Of a stretch of DNA of 64,000 bases, positions 63,920 to 64,000 are shown one piece after another. The DNA is from an uncultured Bacteroides sp. (GTDB taxonomy: Bacteria; Bacteroidota; Bacteroidia; Bacteroidales; Bacteroidaceae): the NCBI RefSeq assembly GCF_959029255.1, contig NZ_CAUFUE010000016.1, positions 48,776 through 112,775 on the forward strand, in the 5' to 3' direction. A program made the translations under genes and the position numbers. The notes under the pieces are model-generated. The model saw only the letters and a list, made by a program, of their open reading frames with translations, was not told where the DNA came from and made no database searches. Every line of letters begins with the position of its first letter. The stretch's first letter is position 1.

Positions 63920-63968
63920 TTTTTTTTTCTTTTGTTTTTCTTTTCTTTTCTTTATCTTTTTTTTTTCG
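63920..63968 (-). repeat. Polypurine/polypyrimidine tract upstream of the Bro-N gene
   Basis: About 49 bp that are almost only T and C on the plus strand (A and G on the coding strand), with T runs broken by single C, G or A. It ends 11 bp before the Bro-N start codon and so would be the mRNA leader or promoter-proximal DNA. Such tracts vary in length by slippage. Confidence 0.7.
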
Positions 63969-64000
63969 TCTGGCAAATAATTCATATGAATCTGATTGTT

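Noticed and set aside
1..64000. tRNA or rRNA genes
   Set aside because: No cloverleaf T-arm signature or rRNA-like segment was recognised by eye; a tRNAscan run would be decisive.

Overview
The window looks like chromosome from a gut Bacteroides. It carries two SusC/SusD polysaccharide-utilisation loci (PULs), a hybrid two-component regulator, several membrane-spanning one-chain regulators, a DPP7-type dipeptidyl peptidase, lipoproteins with SusD-style lipoboxes, and promoter elements of the Bacteroides TAnnTTTG (-7) type. No tRNA, rRNA, insertion sequence, integrase or CRISPR array was recognised. All calls are from reading the sequence; no database search was run.

Layout. 1-8.1 kb: a DUF389 membrane protein, a secreted S46 dipeptidyl peptidase (DPP7 type), an outer-membrane beta-barrel TonB-type receptor and a lipobox-bearing TPR/HTH regulator. 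8.1-12.5 kb: an oxidative-stress island (ahpF, ahpC, a decayed ATPase gene, oxyR with Cys199/Cys208, dps). 12.6-18.7 kb: housekeeping genes (DEAD-box helicase, tyrosine-phosphatase-like lipoprotein, PfkB kinase overlapping a CBS-less arabinose-5-phosphate isomerase-like gene, M16 peptidase). 18.7-34.9 kb: PUL 1 (secreted phosphodiesterase, secreted YhcH-family protein, GH105 + heparinase II/III-like fusion, SusC, SusD, a hybrid two-component regulator, a serine-type sulfatase). 34.9-38.4 kb: queH, an HGSNAT-like membrane acyltransferase, a DUF6377-type regulator. 38.5-43.6 kb: a GH30-GH5-GH3 beta-glucan operon without its own SusCD. 43.7-46.1 kb: a second beta-barrel receptor. 46.4-62.4 kb: PUL 2 (uxuA, an SDR-type uxuB, an alginate-lyase-like + GH88 fusion, a GH2 enzyme with a malectin-like end, a small lipoprotein, SusD, SusC and a divergent membrane-spanning regulator). 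62.4-64 kb: a WbqC-family protein and a Bro-N protein with a polypurine leader.

How the parts fit. Both PULs carry a two-domain enzyme that joins a polysaccharide-lyase-like domain to an unsaturated-uronyl hydrolase, in opposite domain orders. This suggests that uronic-acid polymers are cut and the 4,5-unsaturated ends removed by the same polypeptide. PUL 1 adds a sulfatase, suggesting a sulfated uronate glycan. PUL 2 adds GH2 and the mannonate branch of hexuronate catabolism. The GH30/GH5/GH3 set points to beta-1,6- or beta-1,3-glucan.

The most unusual non-coding structure is at 43600-43687: four head-to-tail 22-bp units, each TGCCA-N6-TGGCA, so that eight half-sites fall exactly every 11 bp and the outer halves form an 18-bp perfect inverted repeat. 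The second is the PUL 2 control region (59184-59513), with an 18-bp imperfect direct repeat and CTACATC words at 33- and 67-bp intervals just upstream of the predicted susC promoter.
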